From NCBI GenBank assembly GCA_012513005.1, contig JAAZCZ010000009.1, forward strand, positions 1-21,505: a DNA stretch of 21,505 nucleotides, written 5' to 3'. The notes beneath the pieces are model-generated. The model made no database searches. It was not told the origin of the DNA and saw only the letters and a list, made by a program, of their open reading frames with translations. The stretch is from Oscillospiraceae bacterium. Lineage in GTDB: Bacteria > Bacillota > Clostridia > Oscillospirales > Oscillospiraceae. Positions 21,108-21,505 of this stretch are shown piece by piece; position 1 is the first letter of the stretch, and each line of letters begins with the position of its first letter. The position numbers and the translations under genes are program-made.

Positions 21108-21505
21108 ATGAAAGATGTAATTGTTTCAATAAAAGGAATACAGAACTTCCCGCACTCGGGAGAAGAGCCGGTAGAGCTTATTACAAACGGTAAATACAGC
21201 TTCAAGGACGGCATAGGCAAGCTGCGCTATATGGAGAGCGAGCTCACCGGAATGAAAGGCACAGAGACCCAGTTTGAATTCGGCAAGGATGAAGTTATCC
21301 TCTCGCGCACAGGCACACTAACCAGCCAAATGGTGTTCAAGAAGGGCAAGAAAAGCACATTCCTGTATGACACACCCTTCGGCTCATCAACAATGAGCCT
21401 CGACACGCACACAATCGAATCCTCTTTCGGTCCGCGCGGCGGAAAAATGGAAGTTGACTATGTAGTTGATTTTGACCACGCAATTGTGGGCAGAAACACC
21501 TTCAC
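21108..21505 (+). CDS. DUF1934 (YwiB-like) protein, 5' part, runs off the window
   Basis: About 132 residues are seen, with the 3' end missing. The start is ATG 21108, behind GGAG at 7 bases. The sequence opens MKDVIVSIKGIQ and alternates strands: VELITNGKYSF, LRYMESELTGMKGTETQFEFGKDEVILSRTG, SQMVFKKGKKSTFLYDTPFGSSTMSLDTHTI and GGKMEVDYVVDFDHAIVG, typical of this small beta-barrel family. In many Firmicutes ywiB lies just before argS, so argS may follow, which cannot be checked here. The biochemical role of the family is not well established. Confidence 0.85.
   Translation, partial: MKDVIVSIKGIQNFPHSGEEPVELITNGKYSFKDGIGKLRYMESELTGMKGTETQFEFGKDEVILSRTGTLTSQMVFKKGKKSTFLYDTPFGSSTMSLDTHTIESSFGPRGGKMEVDYVVDFDHAIVGRNTF

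Overview
The window looks like a chromosomal segment from an anaerobic, Gram-positive-type Firmicute, most likely class Clostridia and perhaps near the Oscillospiraceae/Ruminococcaceae. The evidence is indirect: a Firmicutes-type L10 leader before rplJ, the MurT/GatD pair that amidates D-Glu in lipid II, a YwiB-like DUF1934 protein, a membrane-tethered PrsA-like parvulin, Cna_B and Big_2 surface proteins, AGGAGG-type ribosome binding sites, and heavy use of ATA for Ile. Genus or species cannot be read from this sequence. No rRNA, tRNA, CRISPR array or insertion sequence was recognised.

Layout. (1) 1-690: the 3' end of a Cna_B-repeat surface protein with a strong hairpin behind it. (2) 721-3358: a divergent damage-response-like module. 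On the minus strand lie an XRE/S24 self-cleaving repressor, a free-standing LexA-type winged helix with no protease half, and a small conserved protein. On the plus strand lies a Y-family DNA polymerase. The control region between them carries TTCTA-N3-TAGAA operator-like sites. (3) 3448-4947: a secreted Big_2 protein with its own near-consensus promoter and a Trp-rich hydrophobic tail. (4) 5163-6911: a broken iron-complex/cobalamin-type ABC transporter, in which the N-terminal third of a FecCD permease is joined out of frame to the C-terminal part of a substrate-binding protein, followed by an intact THEP1-like NTPase. (5) 7060-8897: a TRIC/YicG-type membrane protein, a HAD phosphatase and a YbaK deacylase. 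(6) 8979-11250: prfB (no programmed frameshift) with a capA-like gene starting 1 nt after it. (7) 11267-12444, minus strand: rplJ-rplL with promoter, L10 leader, attenuator and final terminator, separated from the usual rplKA and rpoBC neighbours. (8) 12505-15391: a small unknown protein, an NYN/OST-HTH RNA-binding nuclease-like protein and a GT-C membrane glycosyltransferase. (9) 15606-21505: PrsA-like foldase, TcdA, then murT-gatD-murI (making D-Glu and amidating it in the wall precursor), then a DUF1934 gene running off the end behind a perfect TTGACA-N17-TATAAT promoter.

The most unusual parts are the divergent repressor/LexA-wHTH/small-protein/Y-polymerase module with its own operator, the deletion scar in the transporter, the apparently leaderless glycosyltransferase gene, and the EF-hand-like loop inside the parvulin domain. 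Most of the rest is ordinary housekeeping sequence.
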